From an uncultured Collinsella sp. (GTDB lineage Bacteria; Actinomycetota; Coriobacteriia; Coriobacteriales; Coriobacteriaceae), in the NCBI GenBank assembly GCA_900541035.1, contig UQIN01000003.1, positions 1-64,000 on the forward strand: 64,000 bases of DNA, read 5' to 3'. Shown here piece by piece: positions 1 through 7,443 of the stretch (position 1 is the stretch's first letter; each line of letters opens with the position of its first letter). The notes below the pieces were generated by a model. The model searched no databases. It was given only the letters and a program-made list of their open reading frames with translations, and had not been told where the DNA came from. Made by a program: the position numbers and the translations under genes.

Positions 1-857
1 ACGGCCCCATGGCTCAGACCCGCGAGCACATCCTGCTCGCCCGTCAGGTCGGCGTTCCCTACATCGTCGTCTTCCTGAACAAGTGCGACATGGTCGACGA
101 TGACGAGCTCATCGACCTCGTCGAGATGGAGACCCGTGAGCTCCTCTCCGAGTACGATTTCCCCGGCGACGACATCCCCGTCATCCGTGGCTCCGCTCTG
201 GGCGCTCTCGAGGGCGACGCCAAGTGGATGGACGCCATTCGCGAGCTCATGAAGGCCGTCGACGAGTACATCCCGACGCCTGCTCGTAACAACGACCTCC
301 CGTTCCTGATGGCCGTTGAGGACGTTATGACCATCTCCGGCCGTGGTACCGTTGCTACTGGCCGTGTCGAGCGCGGTGAGCTCAAGCTCAACGAGCCCGT
401 CGAGATCGTCGGCATCAAGGATACCCAGAACACCGTCGTTACCGGTATCGAGATGTTCCGTAAGTCCATGGACTTCTGCGAGGCTGGCGACAACGTCGGT
501 CTGCTGCTCCGCGGCATCAAGCGCGAGGACATCGAGCGCGGCCAGGTTCTCTGCAAGCCCGGTTCGGTTACCCCGCACACCAAGTTCACCGGTGAGATCT
601 ACGTTCTGACCAAGGAGGAGGGCGGCCGTCACACCCCGTTCTTCGATGGTTATCGTCCTCAGTTCTACTTCCGTACCACCGACGTTACCGGTACGGTCAA
701 GCTCCCCGAGGGCACCGAGATGGCTATGCCTGGTGACCACATCACCATCGAGGGCGACCTCATCCACCCGATCGCCATGGAGGAGGGCCTGCGCTTCGCT
801 ATCCGCGAGGGTGGCCACACCGTCGGTTCGGGCATCGTCTCCACGATCATTGAGTAA
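1..857 (+). CDS. tuf: Elongation factor Tu, 5' truncated by window edge
   Basis: EF-Tu is the GTPase that delivers aminoacyl-tRNA to the ribosome. The reading frame is open to the window edge and enters at base 3 (G-P-M-A-Q-T), the sequence just after the DxxG switch of EF-Tu, so roughly the first 110 residues, including the P-loop, lie outside. The NKCD nucleotide-specificity motif is visible, followed by domains II and III ending in the usual GSGIVSTIIE-type tail. A strong terminator follows. In many Gram-positives tuf sits between fusA and rpsJ; here it lies upstream of rpmG-secE-nusG and the fusA-rpsJ junction at about 41.5 kb has no tuf, so the gene has moved. Confidence 0.97.
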   Translation, partial: GPMAQTREHILLARQVGVPYIVVFLNKCDMVDDDELIDLVEMETRELLSEYDFPGDDIPVIRGSALGALEGDAKWMDAIRELMKAVDEYIPTPARNNDLPFLMAVEDVMTISGRGTVATGRVERGELKLNEPVEIVGIKDTQNTVVTGIEMFRKSMDFCEAGDNVGLLLRGIKREDIERGQVLCKPGSVTPHTKFTGEIYVLTKEEGGRHTPFFDGYRPQFYFRTTDVTGTVKLPEGTEMAMPGDHITIEGDLIHPIAMEEGLRFAIREGGHTVGSGIVSTIIE

Positions 858-885
858 ATTAGCTCTTTGATATAGCTGACTTAGA

Positions 886-919
886 GAACCCGGCACTTAT
901 ATGGGTGCCGGGTTCTTTT
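886..919 (+). terminator. Rho-independent terminator after tuf
   Basis: An 11-bp perfect stem (GAACCCGGCAC, 886-896, with 905-915) and an 8-nt loop are followed by TTTT, 29 bases after the tuf stop codon. Confidence 0.9.
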
Positions 920-1061
920 CTGCAATGGATATTGAGCCGTTGCTGGTGTCGAGAGGATCGATAATGGTCCTGGATGCACCGTTGATTAGCTCTCGATGGC
1001 TTCATTGATGTGTTCCAAATATGAATGGATCCACCGAGAACCAATTGACTCGAGGTTTTCA

Positions 1062-1091
1062 TTGACAGCACTTACGTGGAGCTGATAAAGT
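1062..1091 (+). promoter_or_regulatory. Sigma-70 type promoter for rpmG-tRNA-secE-nusG
   Basis: TTGACA at 1062-1067 and TAAAGT at 1086-1091 are separated by 18 bp, 46 bases upstream of the rpmG start. It lies after the tuf terminator, so it is the likely start of the rpmG, tRNA-Trp, secE, nusG transcript. The rest of the 858-1136 gap shows no other feature I can support. Confidence 0.7.
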
Positions 1092-1136
1092 AACAACTCG
1101 TGCCCGTACGGGGCGGAAATGAAAGGTTCAGGATAC

Positions 1137-1286
1137 ATGCGTACTCTAGTTACTCTTGCGTGCACTGAGTGCAAGCGCCGCAACTATACGACCACCAAGA
1201 ACAAGTCGACCATGCCTGATCGTATGGAGATCAAGAAGTATTGCCCCTGGTGCCGTCACCACACGCTGCACAAAGAGACTCGCTAG
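1137..1286 (+). CDS. rpmG: 50S ribosomal protein L33, zinc-ribbon form
   Basis: This is a 49-residue L33 of the large subunit. It starts MRTLVTLACTEC and ends CPWCRHHTLHKETR. Two CxxC pairs (C9/C12 and C36/C39) mark it as the zinc-binding (C+) version. The start codon is preceded by an AAAGG Shine-Dalgarno at 1122-1126. It lies just before tRNA-Trp and secE, the usual context of one rpmG copy in Gram-positive bacteria. The gene is short, but length and motif spacing match the family exactly. Confidence 0.95.
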   Translation: MRTLVTLACTECKRRNYTTTKNKSTMPDRMEIKKYCPWCRHHTLHKETR

Positions 1287-1299
1287 TCTCTAGTCACAT

Positions 1300-1375
1300 A
1301 CGCCAGTAGTTCAATTGGTAGAGCATCGGTCTCCAAAACCGAGTGTTGAGGGTTCGAGTCCTTCCTGGCGTGCCA
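1300..1375 (+). tRNA. trnW: tRNA-Trp (CCA anticodon)
   Basis: The 76-nt cloverleaf has an acceptor stem ACGCCAG (1300-1306) paired with CTGGCGT (1365-1371), then discriminator G and an encoded CCA end (1373-1375). The anticodon arm TCGGT-CTCCAAA-ACCGA presents CCA at 1333-1335, reading UGG. The T-arm contains GGTTCGAGTCC. It lies 13 bases after rpmG; tRNA-Trp next to secE is a widespread arrangement. Confidence 0.97.
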
Positions 1376-1384
1376 GTCATTATT

Positions 1385-1415
1385 CCGTAAGCTCCCACTT
1401 GGGGGCTTACGGTTT
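1385..1415 (+). terminator. Hairpin terminator or attenuator after tRNA-Trp
   Basis: A 12-bp stem (CCGTAAGCTCCC, 1385-1396, with 1401-1412, one wobble pair) is followed by a short TTTA. The T-tract is weak, and I see no clear promoter before secE, so partial read-through into secE-nusG is likely. Confidence 0.6.
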
Positions 1416-1451
1416 ACTCATGTATAAGCGCATTGCGCGGAGGTAACCCAA

Positions 1452-1790
1452 ATGGCCAACAAGAAGAACAAGAAGAAGGCACAGCAGCCGGCACCTGCCA
1501 ACAGCGCTGCCGCCAACTCCAAGGTTGAGGCCAAGAAGGCCGTTGCCAAGAAGAACGAGAAGGCTGCGAAGTCCAAGAAGAACGAGAAGCCTGGTTTCTT
1601 CGCCCGCACCAAGAAGTATTTCGCTTCGGTCAAGTCCGAGATGAAGCGTGTCACGTGGCCCGATAAGAAGGAGCTCGTGAACTACTCGGTTGTTGTTTGC
1701 GCTTCTCTGATCGTCGTCGGCGTCGTCATCGCTCTGCTCGATGCTGGCTTTGGCGAGGCTCTTGCTCTGTTCTCTGGATTGAGGGGCTAA
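1452..1790 (+). CDS. secE: Preprotein translocase subunit SecE
   Basis: SecE is the small subunit of the SecYEG membrane channel and clamps SecY. The 112-residue protein has a long lysine/alanine-rich cytoplasmic N-terminus (about residues 1-55), then the conserved amphipathic SecE segment FFARTKKYFASVKSEMKRV-TWP, and one membrane helix near residues 80-100 (VVVCASLIVVGVVIALL). The single-helix form is the usual Gram-positive one; the basic N-terminal extension is longer than in Bacillus. A GGAGG Shine-Dalgarno is 8 bases from the ATG. nusG follows after 3 bases, the standard secE-nusG pair. Confidence 0.95.
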   Translation: MANKKNKKKAQQPAPANSAAANSKVEAKKAVAKKNEKAAKSKKNEKPGFFARTKKYFASVKSEMKRVTWPDKKELVNYSVVVCASLIVVGVVIALLDAGFGEALALFSGLRG

Positions 1791-1793
1791 ACC

Positions 1794-2330
1794 ATGTCTA
1801 AGCGTTGGTACGTCGTTCACACTTACTCTGGATACGAGAACCGCGTTAAGTCCGATCTCGAGCATCGCATCGAGACTATGGGCATGCAGGACCGTATCTT
1901 TGATATCGAGATTCCTATGGAGCGCGTCACCGAGATTAAAGAAGGTGGCAAGCGTGAGACCAAGGATTCCAAGATCTTCCCGGGTTATGTCCTGGTCCGC
2001 ATGGAGATGGATGACGATGCTTGGACGTGTGTTCGTAACACGCCTGGCGTCACCGGTTTCCTAGGCGGCAACGGCAAGCCCGCTCCGCTTTCCCGTGACG
2101 AGTACAACAAGATGACTCGTCGTCCCGGTAAAGGCGATTCGCCCAAGCGCACCTCGGTTGATATTCAGGTCGGCACGTCCGTCCGCGTCACCGATGGCCC
2201 GCTTACCGACTTTGATGGCAAGGTCTCCGAGGTTAACACCGAGGCAGGCAAGCTTAAGGTCACCCTGATGATCTTTGGCCGCGAGACGCCGGTTGAGCTC
2301 GACTTTAACCAGGTCGCTGTCATCGCTTAA
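1794..2330 (+). CDS. nusG: Transcription termination/antitermination protein NusG
   Basis: NusG binds the clamp of RNA polymerase, suppresses pausing and links transcription to Rho or the ribosome. The 178-residue protein has the NGN domain (starts KRWYVVHTYSGYENRVK, residues 3-19; contains FPGYVLVRM) and a C-terminal KOW domain from about residue 125 (VGTSVRVTDGPLTDFDGKV), ending in the usual ELDFNQV strand. Size and both domains match the family. It is co-transcribed with secE; a 120-base gap separates it from rplK. Confidence 0.96.
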   Translation: MSKRWYVVHTYSGYENRVKSDLEHRIETMGMQDRIFDIEIPMERVTEIKEGGKRETKDSKIFPGYVLVRMEMDDDAWTCVRNTPGVTGFLGGNGKPAPLSRDEYNKMTRRPGKGDSPKRTSVDIQVGTSVRVTDGPLTDFDGKVSEVNTEAGKLKVTLMIFGRETPVELDFNQVAVIA

Positions 2331-2450
2331 GTTTTCGTCCGTTCGCGCGAGCGTGCTTCTTCTGTGACTGCTCATCTCAGGAGTGCTTCTAACACGTGCG
2401 TGCTTACGATATAGCAAGTACTTCACACTCGTGATTCGAAAGGAATGACC

Positions 2451-2879
2451 ATGGCTGAGAAGAAGGTTGCCAACGTCATTAAGCTCCAGATTCCTGCTGG
2501 TGCAGCTAACCCCGCTCCTCCCGTCGGCCCCGCCCTGGGCGCTGCTGGCGTGAACATCATGCAGTTCTGCCAGGCCTTTAACGCCGAGACGCAGGACAAG
2601 AAGGGCGACATCATCCCCGTTGAGATCTCTGTCTACGAGGACAAGTCCTTCTCCTTCATCACCAAGACCCCGCCGGCGGCTCACCTCATCAAGAAGGAGC
2701 TGAACCTCAAGTCTGGTTCCGCTAAGCCCCAGGCCGACAAGGTTGGTCAGCTCTCCCAGGAGCAGCTCACCAAGATCGCCGAGATCAAGATGCCGGACCT
2801 CAATGCCAACGACATTGACGCCGCCAAGAAGATCATCGCCGGTACCGCCCGTTCCATGGGCGTCACCATCGCTGAGTAG
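2451..2879 (+). CDS. rplK: 50S ribosomal protein L11
   Basis: L11 forms the GTPase-associated stalk base with 23S rRNA. The 142-residue product begins MAEKKVANVIKLQIPAG and carries the L11 signature ANPAPPVGPALGAAGVNIMQF. The ATG at 2451 was chosen over the in-frame ATG at 2445 because the Shine-Dalgarno AAAGGA (2439-2444) touches the first but sits 6 bases from the second. It is followed by rplA, the usual L11 operon order. Confidence 0.96.
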   Translation: MAEKKVANVIKLQIPAGAANPAPPVGPALGAAGVNIMQFCQAFNAETQDKKGDIIPVEISVYEDKSFSFITKTPPAAHLIKKELNLKSGSAKPQADKVGQLSQEQLTKIAEIKMPDLNANDIDAAKKIIAGTARSMGVTIAE

Positions 2880-2897
2880 CGATTTCTTTAGGTAATG

Positions 2898-2923
2898 ACG
2901 GGCGCTCCGACCGGGGCGCCCGT
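2898..2923 (+). terminator. Hairpin between rplK and rplA
   Basis: ACGGGCGC (2898-2905) pairs with GCGCCCGT (2916-2923), with further pairing inward. The following TATATGT is not a proper T-tract. It could lower expression of rplA relative to rplK or stabilise the rplK mRNA end; which one cannot be told from sequence. Confidence 0.5.
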
Positions 2924-2996
2924 TATATGTGTGCAATAGGGCACACGATACGATGTGGGAGGGCTCACGCCCGTTTAACCACAGGAGGTAATGCAC

Positions 2997-3704
2997 ATGG
3001 CTAAGCATGGTAAGAGCTATAACGCCGCTGCCGAGAAGATCGACCGCGCCACGCTCTACACCCCCCTTCAGGCTGCCAAGCTCATCAAGGAGCTCGACAC
3101 CGCCAAGTTCGACGAGACCGTCGAGGCCCATTTCCGTCTGGGCATCGATACTCGTAAGGCTGACCAGAACATCCGTGGTTCCATCTCCCTGCCCCACGGC
3201 ACCGGCAAGACCGTTCGTGTTGCCGTCTTCGCCGAGGGCGAGAAGGCTCGCGAGGCCGAGGCTGCCGGCGCCGACATCATCGGTTCCGACGAGCTCGTCG
3301 CCCAGATCCAGAAGGGCGAGATCAACTTCGATGCCGCTATCGCTACGCCGAACATGATGGCCAAGGTTGGCCGCATCGGTAAGATCCTTGGTCCCCGTGG
3401 CCTCATGCCGAACCCCAAGCTCGGCACCGTGACCATGGACGTCGCCAAGATGGTCTCTGAGCTCAAGGCCGGCCGCGTTGAGTACCGCGCCGACCGTTAC
3501 GGCATCTGCCACGTGCCCCTGGGCAAGAAGTCCTTCTCTGAGCAGCAGCTCGTCGAGAACTACGCTGCCCTGTACACCGAGATTCTGCGCGTCAAGCCCT
3601 CTTCTGCTAAGGGCAAGTACGTCAAGTCCATCTCTGTGTCTTCCACCATGGGCCCTGGCGTCAAGGTCGATCCCGCTGTCCAGCGTGACTTCCTGGCTGA
3701 GTAA
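2997..3704 (+). CDS. rplA: 50S ribosomal protein L1
   Basis: L1 forms the stalk at the E-site and in many bacteria represses its own operon. The 235-residue protein starts MAKHGKSYNAAAEKIDR and shows the L1 signature around IGKILGPRGLMPNPKLGTV. The ATG at 2997 was preferred over the in-frame ATG at 2991 because AGGAGG (2983-2988) is only 2 bases from the latter and 8 from the former. In most bacteria rplJ would follow; here a terminator and about 22 kb of unrelated genes come first. Confidence 0.96.
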   Translation: MAKHGKSYNAAAEKIDRATLYTPLQAAKLIKELDTAKFDETVEAHFRLGIDTRKADQNIRGSISLPHGTGKTVRVAVFAEGEKAREAEAAGADIIGSDELVAQIQKGEINFDAAIATPNMMAKVGRIGKILGPRGLMPNPKLGTVTMDVAKMVSELKAGRVEYRADRYGICHVPLGKKSFSEQQLVENYAALYTEILRVKPSSAKGKYVKSISVSSTMGPGVKVDPAVQRDFLAE

Positions 3705-3741
3705 CTAACAGTTACTGCCTGAGCAAAGCAAGCATTGCTAA

Positions 3742-3780
3742 AGAAACCCGGTTCTGCCTTGTGCAGGACCGGGTTTCTTG
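3742..3780 (+). terminator. Rho-independent terminator after rplA
   Basis: A 16-bp stem AGAAACCCGGTTCTGC (3742-3757) pairs with 3763-3778 around a 5-nt loop, closing the rplK-rplA transcript. Confidence 0.88.
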
Positions 3781-3792
3781 CTATCGCGTCAA

Positions 3793-3831
3793 AACCACCA
3801 TAAAGGGGACAGTGTCCCCTTTATGGTGGTT
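3793..3831. repeat. Family A palindrome, copy 1 (perfect)
   Basis: AACCACCATAAAGGGGAC (3793-3810) is an exact inverted repeat of 3814-3831 with only AGT between. It contains the GGGGACAG core shared by the other family A copies. Its right end overlaps the stop codon (TAA, complement of 3830-3832) of the metallophosphoesterase gene on the minus strand, so it may act as that operon's terminator. It also marks the left edge of island 1, right after the rplA terminator. Confidence 0.9.
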
Positions 3832-4540
3832 ACCAGGGTGTTCTGGCTGTTGAAGACTCGATGGCTTCGTGGCGTTTGAGCTCGCGGCGCATGGTTTGTG
3901 AGTTGAGCCAAGCTGCTTGCCAGCCGCGGATGGGGTAGTGCGTCTGGTCGAGCTCAAACTGCGTATAGCCGCAGGCGTTGATGATCGTCGTTCCACACAC
4001 ATGCTGACGCTCGCGCTGAAAATCGCAACCGTAGCTTTGGTGCACATGCCCGTGCACCATGTAGTCGGGATTCCAGGATTCGAGTGCTGTGTTAAAACAC
4101 TCGAATCCTCGATGCGGCAGATCGTCCAGATCACCCATACCGGCGGCGGGTGCATGGGTAAGCAGAATGTCGCACCCGCCGACCATCCTAACCTTACGCG
4201 ACAGCTTACGCATGCGCTTGGACATCTCGCGTTCGGTGTACATGTTGGCGCCGTCGCGATAACGCATGGACCCGCCAAGGCCCGCAATGCGAATCCCTCG
4301 GTACGTGTACACGCTGTCTTCCACGCAGATACATCCGCCCGGTGCATGACGTGCGTAGCGGTCATCGTGATTGCCGCGCACGTAGATGAGCGGTTTGTTG
4401 ATGACCGTAACCAAAAACTCAAGATAGTCCGGGTCCAGATCGCCGGCGGACAAAATCAGGTCGACTCCCTCAAAGCGTTCCTTGCGAAAGCACTCCCAAA
4501 GGCATCGTTCTTCGGTATCGGCTATGGCAAGGATTTTCAT
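3830..4540 (-). CDS. Calcineurin-like metallophosphoesterase
   Basis: A 236-residue predicted cytoplasmic phosphoesterase with the binuclear metal motifs in order: IADTEER near the N-terminus, SAGDLD, RGNHDDR, LLTHAP and HGHVHQS. No signal peptide is seen. The substrate is unknown; such enzymes include phosphodiesterases and phosphatases. The start overlaps the end of the upstream ParB-like/BMP gene by 4 bases (ATGA), so the two are translationally coupled and probably work together. The stop codon is formed at the edge of a family A palindrome. Confidence 0.85.
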   Translation of the reverse strand: MKILAIADTEERCLWECFRKERFEGVDLILSAGDLDPDYLEFLVTVINKPLIYVRGNHDDRYARHAPGGCICVEDSVYTYRGIRIAGLGGSMRYRDGANMYTEREMSKRMRKLSRKVRMVGGCDILLTHAPAAGMGDLDDLPHRGFECFNTALESWNPDYMVHGHVHQSYGCDFQRERQHVCGTTIINACGYTQFELDQTHYPIRGWQAAWLNSQTMRRELKRHEAIESSTARTPW

Positions 4541-6453
4541 AGGGCAGGGACTTTCGGCTCATCGTCGAGCTGCGGAATGGTGCCCACCACGTTGTCCGCC
4601 AGCCAATTCATCTCGACAATCTGCGTGCTCGGCAGCGGAGGGAAGCCTTCGATCTGTACCACGCCGTTCTGGCTGTGGAGCTCGCCGCCAAAGGGGTTGA
4701 TGGATCCCTCAACAATGCCATTGCGGAGGAGCTGAACAAGCTTGCGCGTCTGATAAGGCAGGCCCGGAGCGTAGCGAATGTCGATAACGCCTGAGCTCAT
4801 GCCGTACCAGTAGTTGACGGCGCGCACTTGGTTGTCATCGCTGGTCTCGTCCCACGTACCGTGCAGAAGGCTGCGAACGATGAGCTCGTAGTAACGGCCC
4901 CAGTTCCATACCGGCATGGCGATGCCGGAAACCTTGCCATCGACCAGGCGGTGGAGTCCGTAGGCCGTAGGGTCTACGAGCGACTTTGACATGTCAGCGC
5001 CGGTCATGACGCTCACGCCTTCGCGGCACATGGCCTCGGCAAGGCCTCCGGCGGGCACATCGCCCCAGGTCAGGATAATTTGCGCACGGGGGTCGAGCAG
5101 CGAGGCGCCAATCGCAAAGGCGTTGATCTCGCTGAGTGCGCCCGAGGCGAAGACCGACGCGTGGTAGCCGATACGGTGGTTGTCCGCCATACTGGCGGCA
5201 AGGGCGCCCAGGAGGAACTTGGCCTCGTACATCTTGCCAAAGTACGAACGGACGCTTTGGTGGGGAAGGCCGATAGAGCAGTTAAGGAACCGCACCTGGG
5301 GATACTCAACGGCAGCTCTGAGCGTGTATTCCATCAGGCGGTGCGAGGTCGAGAAGATGACGTTAGCTCCATGTTTGACAGCCGTTTCCACGGCGGCGTA
5401 GAACACGTCCGGATTGTGACAGTCCTCGAACGCCTCGGTGCGCACGATACCGCCAAAATGCTCATCGAGATACTGACGCCCTTGGTCGTGCAGGCTGTCC
5501 CAGCTCGACGTCGCACAGGGGAACTCATGGATAAAGGCGATTCGCATGGGATTGGCGGTGGAGTAGACGGTCTTGCTCATAAAGAAGTTGAGCACGCCCG
5601 AGGTGGACTTGGCGGGCGACTCCTCCTCATCGACGCTCGGCGCTTCGACAAGATCGACCTTGTCCTCGTCATTTTTGCCGGCAATGACCAGCTCGCGCCA
5701 AATCTTGCACAGGCGGTTTACGACGATATCCGTTGGCGTATCCAGCAGACGGTCCTGGTTGTACACATTGAGGTACACGAGCATGGCGTCGGCAGGCGTA
5801 ATGTCCAGGTGGTCGCCGCCTGCGCGAAGGTAGGCGCGCTTAAAGAGCAGGAAGGTGTGGCGCAGGTAGTCGACCTTTTTCTGCGGCCATTTTTCGATAA
5901 GGTTCTGACCGAGCATCTTGGCGAGCGTTTCGTAGCTTCCCTCACGCGAGAACTCGATCTCGTATAGGGGGCAGACGCGCCAAAACGCGCAGAACTCACC
6001 GTACAGGCGGCTTTCGACGGAATCCCATGTGCCGGGGTAAAGACGGGTGACCTTGGCCGAAATCGTCGGGGCGTCTAGGAATTTGAGGACACTGACGCGT
6101 TTGTTGCCTTCCTGGACATAGAACCGATGCATAAACTCGGTGACGATGATGGGGTCGCGATAGCCCTCGGTTACCTGGATGTCGTAGAGGTTGGACCACT
6201 TGCGGGCGAACTCGGTGTTAAACGGAAGCAGGGGCATAAAGTTACACGAAAAGGCGGACTGACGGCCTTTGGTGACCGTGCCGACGACCATTTCGAGCGG
6301 AATATCCCTTAGGCCGACATTCTCTCGCTGACCTAAGGGGAGCTGAGCAACCAAGCTATCGAGGTCCGTAAGGTATGGGTGCTCGCTTTGGCTGATGGCG
6401 CGACGGCGTCCCTGCTCGCCGCGCTTGCGTGCTTGACGATAGGCCTCTTCCAT
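4537..6453 (-). CDS. ParB-like domain fused to BMP/PnrA-type ligand-binding domain
   Basis: A 638-residue protein without signal peptide or lipobox. The N-terminal part (about 40-150) resembles a ParB/sulfiredoxin-like fold, with MVVGTVTKGRQSAF and the box YVQEGNKRVSVLKFL. The C-terminal part (from about residue 305, MRIAFIHEFPCATSSWDSL) resembles the BMP/PnrA periplasmic-binding family that recognises nucleosides, including a conserved NWGRYYELIVRSLL stretch near the end. Because it lacks export signals it is more likely an intracellular sensor than a transporter component. The coupling to a phosphoesterase hints at a nucleotide-related signal; that is inference. Confidence 0.75.
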   Translation of the reverse strand: MEEAYRQARKRGEQGRRRAISQSEHPYLTDLDSLVAQLPLGQRENVGLRDIPLEMVVGTVTKGRQSAFSCNFMPLLPFNTEFARKWSNLYDIQVTEGYRDPIIVTEFMHRFYVQEGNKRVSVLKFLDAPTISAKVTRLYPGTWDSVESRLYGEFCAFWRVCPLYEIEFSREGSYETLAKMLGQNLIEKWPQKKVDYLRHTFLLFKRAYLRAGGDHLDITPADAMLVYLNVYNQDRLLDTPTDIVVNRLCKIWRELVIAGKNDEDKVDLVEAPSVDEEESPAKSTSGVLNFFMSKTVYSTANPMRIAFIHEFPCATSSWDSLHDQGRQYLDEHFGGIVRTEAFEDCHNPDVFYAAVETAVKHGANVIFSTSHRLMEYTLRAAVEYPQVRFLNCSIGLPHQSVRSYFGKMYEAKFLLGALAASMADNHRIGYHASVFASGALSEINAFAIGASLLDPRAQIILTWGDVPAGGLAEAMCREGVSVMTGADMSKSLVDPTAYGLHRLVDGKVSGIAMPVWNWGRYYELIVRSLLHGTWDETSDDNQVRAVNYWYGMSSGVIDIRYAPGLPYQTRKLVQLLRNGIVEGSINPFGGELHSQNGVVQIEGFPPLPSTQIVEMNWLADNVVGTIPQLDDEPKVPAL

Positions 6454-6508
6454 GGTGTCTACTCCCTTAGTCGTTTAAACAACGATATGAACCATGGTAC
6501 CACGAATG

Positions 6509-6548
6509 AAAACCACTACAAAGATGCCTGTCCCCTTTGCGGTGGTTT
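6509..6548. repeat. Family A palindrome, copy 2
   Basis: AAACCACTACAAAG (6510-6523) pairs, with two mismatches, with CTTTGCGGTGGTTT (6534-6547) around a CCTGTCCC core. The last bases of the repeat form part of the stop codon (TAA, complement of 6547-6549) of the MscS gene on the minus strand. Confidence 0.85.
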
Positions 6549-7314
6549 AGGCGATGATGGGGGCGATGGCGCGGATGCAGGCGTCGGCTGCCGTGAAAGT
6601 AGTGCTGTCGTCGCTGACGATAAAGATGATCTTTCCTTTGATGCCAAAGTCGCCGATTTCGCTAAAGAGTACGTAGGGCTCTTTGTCAAAACCCGAGATG
6701 GGAAGCACGGCGGTCTTGGTGGCGCTGGTCAGCTCGTCTGCCAGTGCGTCGAGCGAGGCCCACTTGGACGTGTCCTTTACGGCAACGGGCACAGCCACAC
6801 GCCCAAAGGGCATGAGGTGCACGAGCGTGTTCTTGGAGATATTTGAGTTGGGGACGATGATGGTCTGCCCACAGGCATCCTCAATCGTTGTATGGCGCCA
6901 AGTGATGTCTTGGACAACGCCGGATACGCCGCCGACCTCGATATTGTCGCCGGGTTTGATGATGCCCATAAAGGTCACCTGCATGCCGCCGATAAGGTTT
7001 GATAACGTGTCCTGAAAGCCGAGCGAGATGGCGATGCCGCCGACGCCAAGAGCGGCGACAAGCGCGTTTGCGTTAATGCCAAAACAGTTGTCGAGGATAA
7101 AGCTGCCGCCAATCATCCAGATGACGGCGCGCGCGATGTTGATGAAGATACTCGATGCCGGAAGCGGGTTATCGTCTCGGTTAAGCAGATGGTTCAGGGT
7201 CTTGGATACGACCTTGGCGGCGACGGCGGTGCCTATCGCCAAGATGACGGCCCAGATGATGTTGTGGACCCACCGTTGCTCAAAGAAATGAAGAATCGGC
7301 TCAAACAATTCCAT
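6547..7314 (-). CDS. MscS-family mechanosensitive ion channel
   Basis: A 255-residue small-conductance mechanosensitive channel that releases solutes on hypo-osmotic shock. It shows two or three N-terminal membrane helices, the glycine/alanine-rich pore helix ALVAALGVGGIAISLGFQD, the beta-domain motif with ITWRHTTIEDACGQ and the PNSNI box typical of the family. The start chosen (MELFEPILHF) lies 8-9 bases after a clear AGGAGG; longer upstream starts lack one. It is a single-gene unit on the minus strand. Confidence 0.88.
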   Translation of the reverse strand: MELFEPILHFFEQRWVHNIIWAVILAIGTAVAAKVVSKTLNHLLNRDDNPLPASSIFINIARAVIWMIGGSFILDNCFGINANALVAALGVGGIAISLGFQDTLSNLIGGMQVTFMGIIKPGDNIEVGGVSGVVQDITWRHTTIEDACGQTIIVPNSNISKNTLVHLMPFGRVAVPVAVKDTSKWASLDALADELTSATKTAVLPISGFDKEPYVLFSEIGDFGIKGKIIFIVSDDSTTFTAADACIRAIAPIIA

Positions 7315-7358
7315 GTAGGGAAAACCTCCTAATGATCGTTCAACCATGATACCCACCA

Positions 7359-7392
7359 AGAAGCCCGTCCGATCAAATTCGGACGGGCTTCT
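7359..7392 (-). terminator. Terminator hairpin between 5'-nucleotidase and mscS genes
   Basis: AGAAGCCCGTCCGA (7359-7372) pairs perfectly with 7379-7392 around a 6-nt loop. It lies downstream of the minus-strand 5'-nucleotidase. The T-tract is poor (TTCTTGG). Confidence 0.7.
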
Positions 7393-7443
7393 GTGCTCGA
7401 TATAAGGTTTACGCGGCGGGGCTGTAAGGCCCGGCGGTGTAGC

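Noticed and set aside
2445..2450. Earlier ATG start for rplK
   Set aside because: The Shine-Dalgarno directly abuts it; the ATG at 2451 has proper spacing and the conserved N-terminus.
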